Shown here one piece after another: positions 1 through 8,558 of a stretch of 64,000 nucleotides of DNA. The notes under the pieces were generated by a model that saw nothing but the letters and a program-made list of their open reading frames with translations, ran no database searches and was not told where the DNA came from. Made by a program: the position numbers and the translations under genes. Position 1 is the stretch's first letter. Every line of letters begins with the position of its first letter. This stretch comes from an uncultured Alphaproteobacteria bacterium (GTDB taxonomy: Bacteria; Pseudomonadota; Alphaproteobacteria; Bin95), in contig CALAHN010000089.1 in assembly GCA_937891825.1 (NCBI GenBank), positions 62,001-126,000 on the forward strand, in the 5' to 3' direction.

Positions 1-620
1 TGCGCCGCCTCAACCCCGGTCAGCCGCGCGGCGGGCATGGCCTCCTGCAAGGCGACAGCGATGCCGGCGAACAGGCCGCCGCCGCCGATCGGGATCACGA
101 CGTCATCGAACGGAACGCCGCGCTCCGCTAGTTCCAGGCCGATCGTGCCCTGGCCGGCGATCACATGGGGATCGTCATAGGGATGGATGAATGTGGCGTT
201 CCGCTCCTGCTCGAGACGGCGGGCGACGACGCCGGCCTCCTCAAGCGAGGCGCCCTCCAGGATCGCTTCGGCGCCGAAACGCCGGACGCCGGCGACCTTG
301 GTATAGGGCGTGAATGCCGGCATGACGATCGCCGCCGGCGCCCCAAGGCGGCTGGCATGGTAGGCCACGCCCTGCGCGTGATTGCCGGCCGAGGCCGCGA
401 CGACGCCGCGCTTGCGCGCCGCTTCGGACAGGGAGAGCAGCTTGAACAAGCTGCCGCGGTCCTTGAACGAGGCCGTATATTGCAGGTTCTCGAACTTCAG
501 CCAGATTTCAGCCCCGAACATCGCGGAGAGCGTGCGCGAGCAGGTCAGCGGCGTGTCGACGATCTGTCCCCGAATCGCCGCCGCGGCTTCACGGACGAAG
601 GCCGGCGAAATCTCGATCAA
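1..620 (-). CDS. Threonine ammonia-lyase / serine-threonine dehydratase, cut by window edge
   Basis: PLP-dependent fold-type II enzyme that deaminates threonine (or serine) to the 2-oxo acid. Reading down from a TTG at 618-620, the frame is open to base 1 (about 206 residues, C-terminus outside). The PLP-lysine motif TASFKDRG places Lys53, followed by the SAGNHAQGVAYHA segment and the phosphate-binding GGGGL loop near residue 187. The TTG lies two bases after the stop of the DUF2306 gene (623-625), so it is the last visible member of the operon that begins upstream of the TauD gene. Both the biosynthetic IlvA and catabolic TdcB forms share this part, and the regulatory C-terminus that would separate them is not visible. 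Family sure, start codon likely. Confidence 0.88.
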   Translation of the reverse strand, partial: MIEISPAFVREAAAAIRGQIVDTPLTCSRTLSAMFGAEIWLKFENLQYTASFKDRGSLFKLLSLSEAARKRGVVAASAGNHAQGVAYHASRLGAPAAIVMPAFTPYTKVAGVRRFGAEAILEGASLEEAGVVARRLEQERNATFIHPYDDPHVIAGQGTIGLELAERGVPFDDVVIPIGGGGLFAGIAVALQEAMPAARLTGVEAA

Positions 621-622
621 AA

Positions 623-979
623 CTACAGCACCCCCAACAGACGGCCCGGAGCGAGCGCGAACAGAAAGGCGGCGATCAACCCCACACAGGTTCCGAGCAT
701 CGCATATCGATGGCTGTCGATCTTCCCCTTTCTGACGGCGACGACTGCGTAGACCAGCGAGACTAGGGTAATGACGGATAGAATGTGGATCGGGCTCCAG
801 CGGTCGCCATTGATTCCGGTGATCCAGAAGCTGGTGGTCGCGACAATGGTCATCAGCCCGACCCAGACTTTGCCCAGCTTGCGATGCAAGCGATCGCCCT
901 TCGGACGAAATGCCATAATTGCCGCGATTGGCAGCGCGAAACTGGCCGCAGCCAGATGGACCAGGATGATAGGGCTCAT
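623..979 (-). CDS. DUF2306 family membrane protein
   Basis: A 118-residue inner-membrane protein with about four hydrophobic helices (roughly residues 3-23, 36-56, 64-82, 93-115). The HRKLG segment after the first helix and the overall pattern fit the DUF2306 family, whose function is not established. Its ATG overlaps the stop of the acylase gene by four bases (ATGA), which indicates translational coupling, and its stop lies two bases before the ammonia-lyase start. I infer only that it belongs to the acylase operon, perhaps as a membrane partner; no activity can be assigned. Confidence 0.75.
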   Translation of the reverse strand: MSPIILVHLAAASFALPIAAIMAFRPKGDRLHRKLGKVWVGLMTIVATTSFWITGINGDRWSPIHILSVITLVSLVYAVVAVRKGKIDSHRYAMLGTCVGLIAAFLFALAPGRLLGVL

Positions 980-3375
980 CGTTGCGCCGGACTGGTACGC
1001 AGCGTCAGCCGGTGCGCCGGGGTCTGGAGCGGCGCGAGCGCGCTATACCGGCCGTCCCGCCAGTTCTCCGCCATGCTCGAGCGGTTCGGCGAGAACAGGC
1101 GGCCGCTCTGGCCGGGGCCTGCGATCATCCGGGCGGCTTCCAGGTCGGCCAGATCGAAGATCGCGCGGAAGCTCGGCCCATGGCCCTGGCCGAATGGGTC
1201 CGCGCCGTCGGCGATGCGAAAGGCGGCGCGGTTGACGGTTTCCTGGGCGCCGGGCGCCGGCAGGCGGATATCGAAGATCCGGTTGAGCACGGGAATGAAA
1301 CCGAAAGCCATATGCCGAAACCTTGCCTGATGGGCGTCGCCCCAATGCCAGCCTTGCGGGTCGTCGCCATAATTTTTACGAAGCCAGACATGGGCGCGCG
1401 TCAGGCTCTCGGCCAGAGCCGTCGCGCAGGTTTCAACGCTGTCCGTCGCAACGTCGTCGCACCAGACCGGCCGCCTGGTCAGGATACGGGCGAGCGGCTC
1501 TGCCCGAAGGCTGTTCCAGTCCTCGAATGCTTCCTGCATTTCATCGGCGAAGATCGTGCGCATGGCTTCCCGCATCCAGGCGAAGAAGATCAGCGGCTCC
1601 GCCGCCGCCATGGGCGTCGCGCCGTCCCAGGCCCGCAGGGCTGCGGCCAACGGCGCGTCGGCCTGGCGGAGCGGGGCTTCGTCGAGGGTCGCCAGCATGA
1701 GCGGCAGGAGGTCCCGGGCGATCGGCGACGCATTGTCGAACTGCAGGGCCTGCATGGCGTCCGCATCGGCGCCGCCGCCTGCCGCCGCCATGGCCTGGAG
1801 GGCTTGCTCGATCACGGCAAAGCGGCCTGGATAGCCCCATTCCCGACCGAGCGGGATCGGGTAATCGGAAGGCGCGAGCTGGTTATTGGCGTTCGCGACC
1901 CACCCTTGGGCCGGCTGGAAGGTCTGGGGCATCGTGTCGACATCGGCGAAACCGACCCAATCCCCGGCCGCGCCAGCGCCATCGGCGGGCATATAGCCGT
2001 CGCCGCTGCGCCGGATCGGCATCAGGCCGCCGACCGCCATGCCGACGCCGTCCGGCCCGGCGTAGAAGATATTCTGCTGCGGTCCCCGCGTCAGGCGGGC
2101 GGCGACGATGACGTCCGTCCAGGTCCGCGCCCGATTGATCCGATAGAGCGTTTCCGCCGACCGCTCGCCTTCGAGGAAGCCCGTATGCGCCAATGCCAGC
2201 AAGGGCCCATCGTCGTCGGCCGGCGTGATGATCGGTCCATGGCGGGTCGTCAGGACCGTCAAGGTCCGGTCCGCGCCGAACCGGACGCGAATGGTCTCGG
2301 CGCGCCGTTCGAACGGGCGCGGCCCGTCGGGCGTCAGATACGCGTCTCTGTCCGATGGATCGACGGTCTCGACATAGAGATCACTCGTGTCGGTCGCGGC
2401 ATTGGTGAGGCCCCAGGCGACATGGCCGTTGTGGCCCAGCACCATGGCCGGGACGCCGGGCGCCGTCGCGCCGGCGAGCAGCAAGCCGGGCGCTTCAAGC
2501 CGCACGAGATGCCAGACGCCGGGCGTCGTCAGGCCGAGATGCGGATCGTTGGCGAGCAGCGCATGGCCGCTCGCCGACAGCCGCCCGTCGAGGGCCCAGG
2601 CGTTAGAGCCATCCTCTGGATTGACCAGGTCCGCGAGGCCTGCCGCCGCATCGAGCACCGATTGCGGCGGAGCGGGCACGCTGACGGCGAGGCCAGCTTG
2701 ATCCTCCGGCCAGAGGTCCGCCAATTGGTCCGGCGTCAGCACCCGCCCAAGCCTGAGGCGCATCAACTCCGATCCCCAATTGCCGACGAGGCGAAGCGCC
2801 ATCAGCCGGTTCCAGGCGAGCGAGTCCGGGATGGTCCAGGGTTCGGGTTCGCCCGCCAGCAAGAGCGTAAGTTCGTCGGCGGCGACGCCCTTCCGCGTCT
2901 TGAGCCAGGTGTTCACGCCGTCGCGGTACCGCTCATAGACGGCGCGGACTTCGGGCGGCAGATGGGCGACGTCTCCAGCCGCGAGGCGGGCGAGACCGAG
3001 GCGCCGCATGCGCTGGTCGATCGCAAGCCCCGGCTTTCCCATGATCTCGGAAAGTCGGCCGCCCGCGATCCGGCGCATGGCGTCCATCTGAAAGAACCGG
3101 TCCTGGGCATGGACGAAGCCTAGCGCGAAATAGGCGTCGCCCTCGCTTTCGGCCTTGATGTGGACAATGCCGAGCGCGTCCCGATCAATCGTCGCGACCG
3201 CCTGCAGGCCCGGCGTCAGGCGTTCGCCATCAAGCTCCGGCTGACCGAGCCAGACCCTGGCGACCAGGACCCCGACAATCAGCGCCGGCGCCAGGACGAT
3301 CAGGGCGAGGGCGATGCCCAGATAGCGGGCGATGCGCCAGGGGCGCAAGCGACGGCGGCGGCCCGTCGCCGTCAT
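976..3375 (-). CDS. Penicillin acylase family N-acyl amide hydrolase (Ntn hydrolase)
   Basis: A 799-residue member of the penicillin/cephalosporin/AHL acylase family, which hydrolyses N-acyl amides. Members are made as a precursor that cuts itself before a serine which then becomes the N-terminal nucleophile. Here that site is Gly256-Ser257 in GSNAW, after an alpha-subunit region rich in ALGFVHAQDRFFQMD (about residues 84-98). A basic stretch and one hydrophobic helix (about residues 16-42) at the N-terminus indicate export and membrane anchoring, so the enzyme probably acts in the periplasm. The gene overlaps the acyl-CoA ligase and DUF2306 genes by four bases at each end. Substrate is unknown; pairing with a fatty acyl-CoA ligase suggests long-chain N-acyl compounds (amino acids, homoserine lactones or amides). 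Confidence 0.9.
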   Translation of the reverse strand: MTATGRRRRLRPWRIARYLGIALALIVLAPALIVGVLVARVWLGQPELDGERLTPGLQAVATIDRDALGIVHIKAESEGDAYFALGFVHAQDRFFQMDAMRRIAGGRLSEIMGKPGLAIDQRMRRLGLARLAAGDVAHLPPEVRAVYERYRDGVNTWLKTRKGVAADELTLLLAGEPEPWTIPDSLAWNRLMALRLVGNWGSELMRLRLGRVLTPDQLADLWPEDQAGLAVSVPAPPQSVLDAAAGLADLVNPEDGSNAWALDGRLSASGHALLANDPHLGLTTPGVWHLVRLEAPGLLLAGATAPGVPAMVLGHNGHVAWGLTNAATDTSDLYVETVDPSDRDAYLTPDGPRPFERRAETIRVRFGADRTLTVLTTRHGPIITPADDDGPLLALAHTGFLEGERSAETLYRINRARTWTDVIVAARLTRGPQQNIFYAGPDGVGMAVGGLMPIRRSGDGYMPADGAGAAGDWVGFADVDTMPQTFQPAQGWVANANNQLAPSDYPIPLGREWGYPGRFAVIEQALQAMAAAGGGADADAMQALQFDNASPIARDLLPLMLATLDEAPLRQADAPLAAALRAWDGATPMAAAEPLIFFAWMREAMRTIFADEMQEAFEDWNSLRAEPLARILTRRPVWCDDVATDSVETCATALAESLTRAHVWLRKNYGDDPQGWHWGDAHQARFRHMAFGFIPVLNRIFDIRLPAPGAQETVNRAAFRIADGADPFGQGHGPSFRAIFDLADLEAARMIAGPGQSGRLFSPNRSSMAENWRDGRYSALAPLQTPAHRLTLRTSPAQR

Positions 3376-5180
3376 GCGCCGCCGTAAAGCGCCTCGAGGC
3401 GGTCCTTGTAGGCTTCAATGATGAAGCGGCGGCGGATTTTCATGGTCGGCGTCAATTGGCCGTTCGCTGTCGTGAACCGTTCGTCGGCGATGGCGAACCG
3501 GCGGACGCGCTCGTAGGTCGCAAGCTTTGCATTCGCCTCATCGACGGCTTTCTGGAGCACGGCCCGGAACTCGGCATTGTCCCGCAACGCCTCGACCTCG
3601 ACGCCATGGTCGCGCGCCCAGGCTTCGGCGAACGCCGGATCAGGATTGATCAGCGCCACCAGATGCGGCTGCCGGTCGCCGTAAACCATGGCGTGCTCGA
3701 TCGCCTCCGAAAGCGCCAACACGCCCTCGACCTTCTGGGGGGCCACATTGTCGCCGCCGGCATTCACGATCAGATCTTTCTTGCGGTCCGTAATCATCAG
3801 GCGGTCTTGCGCATCGAAGACGCCGACATCGCCGGTATGCAGCCAGCCATCGACGATGGTCCCGGCCGTATCCTCAGGCTGGCCCCAATAGCCGTCCATC
3901 AGCATGTCGCCCCGGACCAGAATTTCTCCGTCTTCGGCAAGCTTGATCTCGACGCCAAGCAATTTCGGGCCGACGGTGCGCAAATCGACGATGCCCGGCC
4001 GGTTGCAGGAAATCACCGGCGCCGCTTCGGTCTGCCCATAGCCTTGCAGCACACGAAGCCCAAGCGCCGAAAAGAAGATGCCGACTTCGTAATTCAAGGG
4101 CGCGCCGCCGGAGATCAAGGCTTTCAGGCGCCCGCCGAACCGATCCCGCACTTTCGACCGGACCAGGAGATCGAGCGTCGCATTCTCGATCGTCTCGAAC
4201 AGGCCGAGGCTGCCGGACTCGATCCGCTTCCGGCCAAGCGCCAGGGCCCGATGAAACATGCGTTGCTTGTAATCCGCTTCCTTCTTCAGGCCCTGCAGGA
4301 TGCGCGCATACAAGCTTTCATAGAGCCGGGGGACCGCGGTCATGATGGTCGGCCGCGCCTCGGTCAGGTTCTTCGCAAGGCGGTCGATGCCCTCGGCATA
4401 GTAGATCTGGCACCCGGCGGACAGCGGGAAGAACTGACCGGCTGTCCGCTCATAGGCATGGGAGAGCGGGAGGAAGCTCAGGAAGGCTTCCTGCTTTGGG
4501 TCGTCGACCTCCTGCAGGTCGAAAACCAGATCCATGGCGCTTTTGCAGTTCGTGAAGATGGCGCGATGCGACAGCATCACGCCCTTGGGCGCGCCGCCGG
4601 TGCCAGAGGTGTAGATCAGGCTGGAGAGATCGTTCCGGGTAAGGGCGTCAAGCGTTGACGGCGGCGCCGTCGCGTCGCCGGCGACGGCTTCCTCGAAGGA
4701 GATGTCCGCGCCGCTATCGCTGTCGAAGCCGAGGGTGAAGCGGACATTCGCCGCCTGCGCCGCCTTGAGTGCGGGCGCCGCGACCTTGCCGCCGGAAACG
4801 ATCGCGCCGACCGCGCCCGAATCCGAGAGGACATGGGCATGGTCCGCCACGGAATTGGTCGTGTAGGCCGGCACGGTGACGCCGCCCGCCAGCATCACCG
4901 CCACGTCCGCGACCAGCCATTCCGGTCGGTTCTCGGACGCCAGCAGCACCCGTTCGCCTGGCTTCAGCCCAAGCGCGATCAGCTTGTGGGCGAGGGCGAC
5001 GATCTGCCGGCGGATTTCGGCGTGGCTGATCGGGGCATAGTCCCCGGCGCGGGTCGGCTTGTGCCACAGCAACGGCCGGTCGCCGCCGGCCTCCAGCATT
5101 TCGAGCGCCATGGCGGGCAAGCTCGGCCAGACGTCATAGCGGGCGAGCAGCGTCTCTCGTTCGCTGAGGGGCAGGGCCAT
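3372..5180 (-). CDS. Long-chain fatty acyl-CoA synthetase (AMP-forming)
   Basis: A 602-residue ANL-superfamily enzyme of the FadD15/ACSL type, expected to activate a fatty acid to acyl-AMP and then acyl-CoA. Visible motifs are the P-loop-like YTSGTGGAPKG (residues 190-200), GYGQTEAAP, the WLHTGDVG hinge region, DRKKDLI and the C-terminal lysine in LTPTMKIRRR. Length fits the long-chain subgroup (about 600) rather than acetate or propionate ligases. The ATG shares one base with the TauD stop (TGATG) and the stop overlaps the acylase ATG (ATGA). This arrangement suggests it activates the acyl chain released by the acylase after import; that pathway is inference. Confidence 0.9.
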   Translation of the reverse strand: MALPLSERETLLARYDVWPSLPAMALEMLEAGGDRPLLWHKPTRAGDYAPISHAEIRRQIVALAHKLIALGLKPGERVLLASENRPEWLVADVAVMLAGGVTVPAYTTNSVADHAHVLSDSGAVGAIVSGGKVAAPALKAAQAANVRFTLGFDSDSGADISFEEAVAGDATAPPSTLDALTRNDLSSLIYTSGTGGAPKGVMLSHRAIFTNCKSAMDLVFDLQEVDDPKQEAFLSFLPLSHAYERTAGQFFPLSAGCQIYYAEGIDRLAKNLTEARPTIMTAVPRLYESLYARILQGLKKEADYKQRMFHRALALGRKRIESGSLGLFETIENATLDLLVRSKVRDRFGGRLKALISGGAPLNYEVGIFFSALGLRVLQGYGQTEAAPVISCNRPGIVDLRTVGPKLLGVEIKLAEDGEILVRGDMLMDGYWGQPEDTAGTIVDGWLHTGDVGVFDAQDRLMITDRKKDLIVNAGGDNVAPQKVEGVLALSEAIEHAMVYGDRQPHLVALINPDPAFAEAWARDHGVEVEALRDNAEFRAVLQKAVDEANAKLATYERVRRFAIADERFTTANGQLTPTMKIRRRFIIEAYKDRLEALYGGA

Positions 5181-6064
5181 CAGGCGGCCTCGACGATGGC
5201 GCCGTCTCTGACCGTCGGTCCGAAATCGGAAATGGTTGTGCGGATCATGATCCGTCGGTCTCCGGTTTCGTCATAGGGGGTCGCGCGATGCATGGTCGCG
5301 CGGTTGTCCCAGATGATCGCGTCGTGGGGCGACCAGCGGTGGCGATAAATCCTGTCCGGCGCCGTCGCCCGCTCGAGCCAGGCGTCATGTAATGCCTGAC
5401 CCTCGGCATCGCTCATGCCTTCGAAGCCCATGACGTGACTGGCGATATGCAGGGATTTCCGGCCGGTCATCGGGTTTGTCCGAACCAGCGCCTGGGGGAC
5501 GGGCGGCAGCCGACGCCGCTGTTCTTCCGAGGATGCGCCCGGCGCGAATTTTTCCCGCGACCAGGCGATCGAGTGAATGGCGATCAGCCGGTCGGCCAGC
5601 GCCTGTTCGTCCGGGGAGAGGGCGTCATAGGCGGCCGCGGTCGAGACGAACTCCGTGTCGCCGCCGCCGGCGCGGGGCAGTTCGCGGGCGGAGAGCATCG
5701 AATATTTCGCAGGCGTCGCCTTGAACGACGAATCCGTGTGCCAGAGGAAATTGGCGCGGGTGAACAGCGCTTGCTGGCTGTCGGGGTCCTTCAGCGTGCC
5801 GTCCGGCAGCACGTTCGCGACCCGGACGATCTTCGAGCCGGCGCCGACCGCGCCGACCAGGGTTTCTTCCAGGGGACCGAGCCGTTCGCTGAACGCGACC
5901 TGAGCCTCGTCATCCAGCGGCTGGTCCGGCATGACCAGAACGCCATAGGCGTTCAGCGCCAGTTCGATGTCGCGAAAATCGCTCTCGGACAAGCCGTCGC
6001 GAATGCTGAATCCGGTCGCGCTCGCGCCGAAGCCCTCGGTCAGGGGGGAGATATAGACAGCCAT
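5180..6064 (-). CDS. TauD/TfdA family Fe(II)/2-oxoglutarate dioxygenase (copy 1 of 3)
   Basis: A 294-residue non-haem iron oxygenase. The facial triad is visible as His109-x-Asp111 (FLWHTDSSF) and His259 (RATMHRATPYD), with Arg271 nearby as the likely 2-oxoglutarate carboxylate ligand. Members hydroxylate taurine, 2,4-D, alkyl sulfates, carnitine precursors and many other small acids, so the substrate cannot be read from the sequence. It is the first gene of the overlapping run with the acyl-CoA ligase and acylase (shared base TGATG), four bases downstream of the lipoprotein stop. The two other TauD-like genes in this window (31831 and 50771) are diverged from it and have unrelated neighbours, so these are not recent tandem duplicates. 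Confidence 0.9.
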   Translation of the reverse strand: MAVYISPLTEGFGASATGFSIRDGLSESDFRDIELALNAYGVLVMPDQPLDDEAQVAFSERLGPLEETLVGAVGAGSKIVRVANVLPDGTLKDPDSQQALFTRANFLWHTDSSFKATPAKYSMLSARELPRAGGGDTEFVSTAAAYDALSPDEQALADRLIAIHSIAWSREKFAPGASSEEQRRRLPPVPQALVRTNPMTGRKSLHIASHVMGFEGMSDAEGQALHDAWLERATAPDRIYRHRWSPHDAIIWDNRATMHRATPYDETGDRRIMIRTTISDFGPTVRDGAIVEAA

Positions 6065-6068
6065 GCTG

Positions 6069-6623
6069 TCAGATCGTGGCGGATGGGCGCTTGACGACGG
6101 CGTCAGACCCGGGGACCGTCACGGCAGGCGCGCTATTCGCCGGAGGCACCCCGCCCCCGGTTTGGGCGTCGACCGGGGCCGGCACGATGCGGATGTGGTC
6201 GCCGTAGACCAGCATGACCTTCGTGCCCGGCGGCAATTGCGTCTCGCCCTTCGGCTGCACGACCGCGACCGTGTCGCCATCGGCGCGCCGGACGAGATAT
6301 TCGATGCCGTCGCTGCCAGTGATCGCGTCCTCCGCCACGGCGCCGACGACGGCGCCGACGACGGCGCCCGCGATCGCGCCAAGAATGCCGGCGCGGCCGC
6401 TGCCTGCCCAACTGCCTCCGACGCCGCCGGCCGCCGCGCCGATGCCGCCGCCGATATTGCTGCGCGTGCCTTCGATCCGGACATCCCGAACGGAGAGCAC
6501 CACGCCATCCTCGATCTGCACGGCCGAGCCGACTTCGCCGCGGCTATATACGTCCGGCGACAGGCTTTTCGCGCAGCCGGTCAGCGCCAGGCCGGCGATG
6601 ATGATTGCTATTGCTGTCCGCAT
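6069..6623 (-). CDS. Glycine-zipper outer-membrane lipoprotein (SlyB/Pcp-like)
   Basis: A 184-residue lipoprotein. A short signal peptide ends in the lipobox LALTGC with Cys17 as the lipidated residue. Residues about 57-95 are a glycine/alanine-rich zipper (GGGIGAAAGG, GAIAGAVVGAVVGAV) typical of the SlyB/Pcp family, which sits in the outer membrane and contributes to envelope integrity. The acidic Asp at 21-24 is not at position +2, consistent with outer-membrane sorting. A promoter is visible upstream at 6692-6720. The stop lies four bases before the TauD start, so read-through into the acylase operon is likely, though the lipoprotein may also be expressed alone. Confidence 0.8.
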   Translation of the reverse strand: MRTAIAIIIAGLALTGCAKSLSPDVYSRGEVGSAVQIEDGVVLSVRDVRIEGTRSNIGGGIGAAAGGVGGSWAGSGRAGILGAIAGAVVGAVVGAVAEDAITGSDGIEYLVRRADGDTVAVVQPKGETQLPPGTKVMLVYGDHIRIVPAPVDAQTGGGVPPANSAPAVTVPGSDAVVKRPSATI

Positions 6624-6691
6624 GACTTGGCTCTCCGCAAGGGTTCAGGATCACATGATTCAGCAAACTGCGTGACTGTCCCTCGGCCCTT

Positions 6692-6720
6692 AATATATGC
6701 AGCGGGAAGGCGCACGGCAA
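6692..6720 (-). promoter_or_regulatory. Sigma-70-type promoter for the SlyB-like lipoprotein
   Basis: On the minus strand the -35 element TTGCCG (6715-6720) is followed by a 17-base spacer and the -10 element TATATT (6692-6697; five of six consensus bases). Predicted transcription start is near 6685, giving a leader of about 60 bases to the ATG at 6623. Assigned by eye only. Confidence 0.45.
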
Positions 6721-6799
6721 TTATCGGGGTTGCATCATTCTGTGATCCATATGACAACACTCGTCTGACGATCCGATTTACGAGCAGAATGAGGCAAAC

Positions 6800-7555
6800 T
6801 TGAGGCGTTTTCTCTTGATGGCGCTCGCGCTTCTGACGGCGTCTTTCGCACTCGGACAGCCGGCCGAAGCCGCCCACACCCGCATCGACGCGAGCTTCAA
6901 GTTTGCGGGCCGCAATGTCCGGCTTGAGATTTTCAAGCCAGCCACGCCGGGCCCCGCGCCGGCGGCGTTGGTTTTGCACGGCGCCTCCGGGATCGGCAGC
7001 GGCTGGTTTGTGTATCCGTTCGCGCAAGCGATGGCCGACAAGGGCGTCGCGGCGGTCGTCGTGCATTACTACGACGGTCTCGGCAAACGCGGCGGCAAGG
7101 CCAGCCCGAGTATTTTCCGAACGCGCGACGCAATCCTGGAAGCCGCGATCAAGTATGTCCTGTCGCGGCCGGACATTCGGTCCGACGGGCTTGGAATATA
7201 TGGCATGTCGCTTGGCGGCTTCCATGCGCTGTCGCTTGGCGTCGGCGACGAGCGGGTTCGCGCCGTCGTCAGCTTGGGCGGCGCGCTGTCGGGGCATATC
7301 CCACGGCGGTCGACGGCGGCGCTGCCGCCAACCTTGCTGCTGCATGGCGACAAGGATGCCGTCGTGCCGTTTCGGCGCGCGGTCGCAACATCCAAGGCGA
7401 TCGAGCAAGGCGGCGCCCTGGTCGATCTCAAGGTCTATCGCGGCGAAGGGCATTCCCTGTCGCAGCGCGCCCATAGCGATGCTGTGCGCGCAACAGCGAG
7501 ATTTATGGCCAATGCCTTGCGGCCCGGCCGCGTCCTCGCCGATAGCCGCCGCTGA
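6800..7555 (+). CDS. Secreted dienelactone-hydrolase-family alpha/beta hydrolase
   Basis: A 251-residue alpha/beta hydrolase with a Sec signal peptide (MRRFLLMALALL, cleavage after AEA near residue 25). The nucleophile elbow GMSLGG gives the catalytic serine (about residue 137), HGDKDAVVP the aspartate and GEGHS the histidine. A serine rather than the cysteine of true dienelactone hydrolase suggests an esterase-type activity. TTG at 6800 is chosen because it adds the positively charged MRR before the hydrophobic core and has GAGG just upstream; an ATG at 6818 is the alternative. Divergent from the lipoprotein gene, with 176 bases between the starts. Confidence 0.82.
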   Translation: MRRFLLMALALLTASFALGQPAEAAHTRIDASFKFAGRNVRLEIFKPATPGPAPAALVLHGASGIGSGWFVYPFAQAMADKGVAAVVVHYYDGLGKRGGKASPSIFRTRDAILEAAIKYVLSRPDIRSDGLGIYGMSLGGFHALSLGVGDERVRAVVSLGGALSGHIPRRSTAALPPTLLLHGDKDAVVPFRRAVATSKAIEQGGALVDLKVYRGEGHSLSQRAHSDAVRATARFMANALRPGRVLADSRR

Positions 7556-7636
7556 TCGCTCTGGCGTCGCGCCAGCTTGCCGCGCGCCCTGCTTCAGGAT
7601 GGCCAGCCGCAAACCAGCCAGAGGATACGCTAACGG

Positions 7637-8056
7637 ATGACCGGCGCGCCGCCAGATTTTCCGGAGAGCTTTGTCGTTAGCGATCCGGACGACCCCCATG
7701 AAACCTTGACCGGCTTGTTCTACATGCGAAAAGGCGGCCCGATCGGCGAGGTGTATCTGCTGGCCGAGCGCAAGCACTGCAATACCGGGGGCAGCGTCCA
7801 TGGCGGGCTGCTGATGACGATGGCCGACCTCGCGCTCTGCGCCGCATGCCGGGAAGGGCTAGTCGGCGAGCGGGCGATTACGGTATCCTTGAACGCGGAA
7901 TTTCTGTCTGCGGGCCTGGAGGGCGACTTCATTGAAGCGAAAGCGGAATTGACCCGTCGCGGCCGATCCATGGCGTTCGCACGCTGCGTCATCAGCGCTG
8001 GCGAGCGGAAGCTCATGACGGCGAGCATCGTGACCAAGCGCGTGCCGCGGGGGTGA
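7637..8056 (+). CDS. Hotdog-fold PaaI-type acyl-CoA thioesterase
   Basis: A 139-residue single hotdog-domain protein of the PaaI/4HBT class, expected to hydrolyse an acyl- or aryl-acyl-CoA thioester in the cytoplasm. The conserved helix motif is visible as VHGGLLMTMADLAL (about residues 54-67), with the glycine pair and aspartate usual in this family, and the N-terminal EVYLLAERKHCNTGG strand precedes it. Its stop overlaps the GTG start of the next gene (GTGA), suggesting coupling with the small secreted protein. Substrate is unknown. Confidence 0.85.
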   Translation: MTGAPPDFPESFVVSDPDDPHETLTGLFYMRKGGPIGEVYLLAERKHCNTGGSVHGGLLMTMADLALCAACREGLVGERAITVSLNAEFLSAGLEGDFIEAKAELTRRGRSMAFARCVISAGERKLMTASIVTKRVPRG

Positions 8057-8472
8057 AATTCCTCCTCGCCCTGCTTCTGCTCGCGCTGATCGCGGCCGGC
8101 GGGTTCGCCGATGCGCCCGCGCGCGCCGGCGGCCTGGACGGGCCGGAGATTACGGATTACCGGGTCTGGCGCTCGAACCGGTGCTACAAGCCGTCGCCGC
8201 CGCCGGTCAGGATCGCGGACGCCTTGAGCTACAACCTCGCCGTCGACGCCTTCAATCGCTATTTCGAACAGATGAAAACCTTCATGGATTGCGTCGGCGC
8301 CGAAGCCAACCAGGACTACGAGGCGCTGCGCAAGGTGATGGAGGCAGGCCTCGCCCGCGCCCGCTCGGAGGCGCTCGACGATCTGGAGCGGTCCAGGGCG
8401 GAGATCGAACGCTATCGCGGCGCCTATGCCGGCCCAGCCCTCAACGCGGAGCGGCCGCAACAGCAACGCTGA
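8053..8472 (+). CDS. Small secreted protein of unknown function
   Basis: A 139-residue protein I do not recognise. GTG at 8053 overlaps the thioesterase stop by four bases. A signal peptide is clear (MKFLLALLLLALIAAGG, probable cleavage around ADAPARA). The mature part contains two cysteines (CYKPSPPP and MDCVGAEAN), which could form a disulfide in the periplasm, followed by a charged helical region rich in Ala, Glu and Arg (about residues 85-125) that may be a coiled coil. No catalytic motif is seen. The position after a thioesterase gives no strong clue to its role. Confidence 0.65.
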   Translation: MKFLLALLLLALIAAGGFADAPARAGGLDGPEITDYRVWRSNRCYKPSPPPVRIADALSYNLAVDAFNRYFEQMKTFMDCVGAEANQDYEALRKVMEAGLARARSEALDDLERSRAEIERYRGAYAGPALNAERPQQQR

Positions 8473-8558
8473 CGCCTGGACCGCGTCGCCTTGCGCGTCG
8501 CCTTGCGCGGACGCACACTTGCCCCAACCCCTTAGCCCGTATCAATCAGGATCGCCGA

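Noticed and set aside
8181..8558. N-terminal extension of the MoxR ATPase
   Set aside because: It overlaps the small secreted protein in another frame and is Arg-rich; the ATPase family begins at the ATG at 8559.
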